From contig CALZCU010000050.1 of assembly GCA_945632055.1 (NCBI GenBank), forward strand, positions 1-6,577: 6,577 nt of DNA, in the 5' to 3' direction. Positions 5,601-6,577 of the stretch are shown here, piece after piece. Made by a program: the position numbers and the translations under genes. Source of the DNA: an uncultured Ruminococcus sp. Lineage in GTDB: Bacteria > Bacillota > Clostridia > Oscillospirales > Acutalibacteraceae. Under the pieces are notes generated by a model. That model saw nothing but the letters and a program-made list of their open reading frames with translations, made no database searches and was not told where the DNA came from. Position 1 is the first letter of the stretch. Each line of letters opens with the position of its first letter.

Positions 5601-6577
5601 GAAATCACAAATGCAATTTCACAGCTCCAGACTCTTAAGAGCCAGCTTGAGCTTGTTCAGCCTAAGCTCACCTATGCTGTTGCAGGCAACGGCACTGTAA
5701 AGGGTGTTTCTGTTCCCGATGCAGATGTAACAGTAAATATCGGCGGCAAGAGCAACAGCGTAAAGGCTGACGATGTTACGGGCGAATTTGTTGTAACGGG
5801 AGCAACAGTTAACTCCTCAACAACAATCACCGTGAACGCTTCAAGAAAGGGACTTTCCGCTCAGAAATTCTCATACAGTATGTCAAACGGAAACATCAGC
5901 GGCGGTGAGATTCCGACATCTCCCACAGTTCCCACAACAGCTCCGACAGCACCCACAACTGTTCCCACAACAGCACCCACAACTGTTCCTACAACAGCAC
6001 CTACAACAGCACCCACAACAGCACCTACAACGGTTGCTCCGACGACAGCACCCACAACAGTTGCTCCGACGACAGCACCTACAACAGTTGCTCCGACGAC
6101 AGCACCTACAACTGCTCCGACAAACGAGCTTACAGTAAAGGCAACCTCAAACATCTTCCCTGCCGTTTCAAAGACAGTAAACAAGAACGACGGAACTGTA
6201 ACGGTTACCTACAAGCTGACTGCAAATATGAAGGCAGTTAACGCTCAGTGGGCGCTTACCTATGACAATACAAAGCTTGAATACAAGGCAGAAAACAACA
6301 CAGTAAACGGCAGTCTGAACATTATGCCCGTTGTAAGCGACATTCTTGTATTCAGACAGAACGGAAATGTTCTCAAGGGCAACTTCACAACAACAAGTAT
6401 GGTTGAGTTCGGAAGCAACGCTGATTTTGTAACCGTTAAGTTCAACATTATCGGCACAGGCGAAGCAACAGTTGACCTCAATCTGGTTGTATTAAGCCTT
6501 GGCTACAGGGACGCAAGCAATAACCTTAAAACAGCTTCAATTGTTGACGGCGGCGTAAAGCAGAACATTTCAGGCAT
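2694..6577 (+). CDS. Secreted multimodular alpha-amylase, GH13_19 (MalS-like), 3' end beyond window
   Basis: Hydrolyses internal alpha-1,4 bonds of starch and maltodextrins outside the cell. The frame is open for 1294 codons from the ATG to the right edge without a stop. Modules by residue: signal peptide 1-32 (cleavage near VSA/A); catalytic GH13 barrel plus C-domain about 49-612; chitobiase-C-like beta module about 618-699; CBM26-like 720-808; Gly/Ser linker 811-819; CBM26-like 826-916; FIVAR-like helices about 920-989; beta-sandwich about 990-1063; Pro/Thr linker 1074-1143; cohesin-like 1144 onward. Catalytic residues are D341 (nucleophile, GFRCDTAKH, with R339), E386 (acid/base, MTGECWDH) and D451 (stabiliser, LSSHDST). 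Segments such as FHGGDFAGV, NAIWISAPYEQLHG, SYHGYY and PGAVQIYYGDE match enterobacterial MalS as I remember it. It is divergent from the transporter operon, which likely imports its products. A dockerin, more modules or a wall anchor may follow. Confidence 0.95.
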   Translation, partial: MKRKGFFKCISVVLTLCMMLSCVSFSFATVSAAEVEGGAEVSAANNGDNFSWDNASVYFLLTDRFKNGNTSNDHSYNRGLDKNGNIVSGIDERATFHGGDFAGVTQAINDGYFTDLGVNAIWISAPYEQLHGYVVGDNSSPSFAHYSYHGYYVLDYTQTDANFGTPEEFQTLVDTAHSKGIRVIIDIVMNHAGYNSLYDMNEYGFGTVETGWENDYFSHTNISNSIYHSYIDYDNNAADWAKWWGPDWIRCGVAGYTQGGGDSLTMSLAGLPDFKTDSTKTVGIPELLKTKWTKEGRLAQETSELSSYLSKNGKTQTVTNTISYWLSTWVREYGVDGFRCDTAKHVDLGSWKTLKDTCVDALKEWRQNNPSKPGANWDEDFWMTGECWDHNIGAGYDGYYTQGGFDSMINFETQGGGLLSGDKIKGIYNGYASAINTNDKFNQLSYLSSHDSTLARGNMISTGSAFLLLPGAVQIYYGDETSRPLVSGIPNDGNGGAGHSLRSDMNWDSMDKTVLAHWQKVGSFRNDHISVGAGSNIDLTTTSGYAFGRTYEKNGVTDKVAGCIYAGSNSNVTIDVSSIWADGQYLVNAYDQSSATVQGGKVTFNSGANGTILIQEPDGRPLMSVKGEAKFSGTQNVTVSLEECTSAKCSIDGGNKFIVKNGDSFAIGNTGYDGDTITVTLEGENEKGSAKSEFSFVKVAQGQGTTDPSTGPTQPAEKAKITVKTWDGSAPYAYVWTGSSTALNGSWPGKQLTQKNADGTYTLELDTTETYNVVLNNGGDSAKSKDLKGLNGASVLEVTDSSYNSKIVSTGSGSGSGGGEVTEDSVIIRVKSFDGSAPNLYVWDDDDKSINGSWPGKALSEKDEDGNYVLTIPNKSTVSAIVNKNGGQTSDITGISGEVLITITNAECTSYKLEKIEAPVSGAALLRKEAREVKAMTASDYTSNSWEPLNSYMYTVDSLIGQAGEVDEAEITNAISQLQTLKSQLELVQPKLTYAVAGNGTVKGVSVPDADVTVNIGGKSNSVKADDVTGEFVVTGATVNSSTTITVNASRKGLSAQKFSYSMSNGNISGGEIPTSPTVPTTAPTAPTTVPTTAPTTVPTTAPTTAPTTAPTTVAPTTAPTTVAPTTAPTTVAPTTAPTTAPTNELTVKATSNIFPAVSKTVNKNDGTVTVTYKLTANMKAVNAQWALTYDNTKLEYKAENNTVNGSLNIMPVVSDILVFRQNGNVLKGNFTTTSMVEFGSNADFVTVKFNIIGTGEATVDLNLVVLSLGYRDASNNLKTASIVDGGVKQNISG
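2838..4529 (+). other. GH13 catalytic domain of the amylase (MalS type)
   Basis: Residues 49-612. The barrel opens with SVYFLLTDRFKNG. Conserved region I is DIVMNHAG (D186, N190, H191), region II GFRCDTAKH (R339, D341), region III MTGECWDH (E386) and region IV SSHDST (H450, D451). YHGYY (H149 within it) precedes region I as in the family. All catalytic residues are present, so activity is expected. The cysteine before the nucleophile (C340) replaces the valine I recall in MalS. The C-terminal all-beta domain occupies about residues 525-612. Confidence 0.92.
4851..5117 (+). other. CBM26-like starch-binding module 1
   Basis: Residues 720-808 show the pattern of clostridial and bacillar CBM26 modules: KITVKTWDGSAPYAYVWTG, then NGSWPGKQLTQ, a YTLELDTT strand, and VVLNNGG. 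Likely ligand-stacking aromatics are Y732, Y734 and W747, which correspond to the Tyr-x-Tyr...Trp platform known in the family. It should bind granular starch or maltodextrin chains and hold the enzyme on substrate. Confidence 0.8.
5169..5441 (+). other. CBM26-like starch-binding module 2
   Basis: Residues 826-916 align with module 1 at a constant offset of 107 residues: VKSFDGSAPNLYVWDDDD, NGSWPGKALSE, VNKNGGQT. Y841 and W854 match Y734 and W747, but the first tyrosine is replaced by N839. The fold is therefore kept while binding may be weaker or altered. It is joined to module 1 by a flexible Gly/Ser linker. Confidence 0.75.
5451..5660 (+). other. FIVAR-like helical module in the amylase
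   Basis: Residues 920-989 are predicted helical and carry the pattern YTSNSWEPLNSYMYTVDSLI followed by an acidic turn and ITNAISQLQTLKSQLEL. This is typical of FIVAR repeats of Gram-positive surface proteins and glycosidases, which act as spacers or binding bundles. Assignment rests on the YT..SW..L pattern only. Confidence 0.6.
5913..6122 (+). repeat. Pro/Thr-rich linker coding repeats (PTTAPTT / VAPTTAPTT)
   Basis: Codes residues 1074-1143, an extended, probably glycosylated spacer. It contains two 24-base units (5949-5972, 5973-5996) and three 27-base units (6033-6059, 6060-6086, 6087-6113, each encoding VAPTTAPTT) that differ only at synonymous third positions. The linker separates the enzyme and starch-binding modules from the C-terminal cohesin-like domain. 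Confidence 0.92.
6123..6577 (+). other. Cohesin-like C-terminal domain of the amylase (possibly incomplete)
   Basis: Residues 1144-1294 form a beta-sandwich with cohesin/Ig-type signatures: GTVTVTYKLTANMKAVNAQW, ALTYDNTKLEYKAEN (the YDxxKLE element), VLKGNFTTTSMVEF, and FVTVKFNIIGTGEATVDLNL. Cohesins bind dockerins and assemble cellulosomes or amylosomes. Such a domain on an enzyme would let it recruit partners. Resemblance is by pattern only; a cohesin-fold domain that does not bind dockerin is the main alternative. Confidence 0.55.

Noticed and set aside
5905..6138. Plus-strand Gln/His/Leu/Arg-rich frame over the linker
   Set aside because: Out-of-frame reading of the same tandem repeats within the amylase coding sequence.
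5861..6184. Minus-strand Val/Gly repeat frame (VVGAVVGAT) of 107 codons
   Set aside because: It is the reverse reading of the Pro/Thr linker repeats of the amylase. The repetition keeps stops away on both strands, and no gene context supports it.

Overview
The window looks like a starch and maltodextrin utilisation locus from a Gram-positive gut or rumen Clostridia member, most likely Ruminococcaceae/Oscillospiraceae (a Ruminococcus- or Eubacterium siraeum-like organism). This is inferred from strong AGGAGG-type ribosome binding sites, a lipoprotein solute-binding protein, Pro/Thr-rich linkers, CBM26-like starch-binding modules, a FIVAR-like helical module and a cohesin-like module on a secreted amylase. 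The species cannot be fixed from the sequence alone.

Layout. Positions 1-689 (minus strand) hold the N-terminal 229 residues of a sugar ABC transporter permease of the CUT1/MalF type, cut by the left edge. Positions 690-781 are a short intercistronic gap with a strong stem-loop. Positions 782-2173 (minus) encode the cognate lipoprotein solute-binding protein. Positions 2174-2693 are a 520-base AT-rich divergent regulatory region. It holds a good promoter for the transporter (TTGAAA, 17-base spacer, TATTAT), a cre/LacI-like operator candidate, repeated TGTATAA elements, phased T-tracts and an inverted repeat just before the amylase ribosome binding site. From 2694 to the right edge (plus) runs one uninterrupted frame of 1294 codons, still open at the edge. 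It encodes a large secreted multimodular alpha-amylase.

The amylase's catalytic part closely resembles periplasmic MalS of enterobacteria (GH13 subfamily 19). Here it is exported by a Gram-positive-type signal peptide and followed by a beta-sandwich module, two CBM26-like modules, a helical FIVAR-like module, another beta module, a 70-residue Pro/Thr linker and a cohesin-like domain. The inferred logic is that the amylase binds and cuts starch outside the cell, the lipoprotein captures the released maltodextrins, and the permease (with a second permease and an ATPase presumably outside the window) imports them. The most interesting points are the enzyme-borne cohesin-like domain, which hints at an amylosome-type assembly, and the complex divergent control region.
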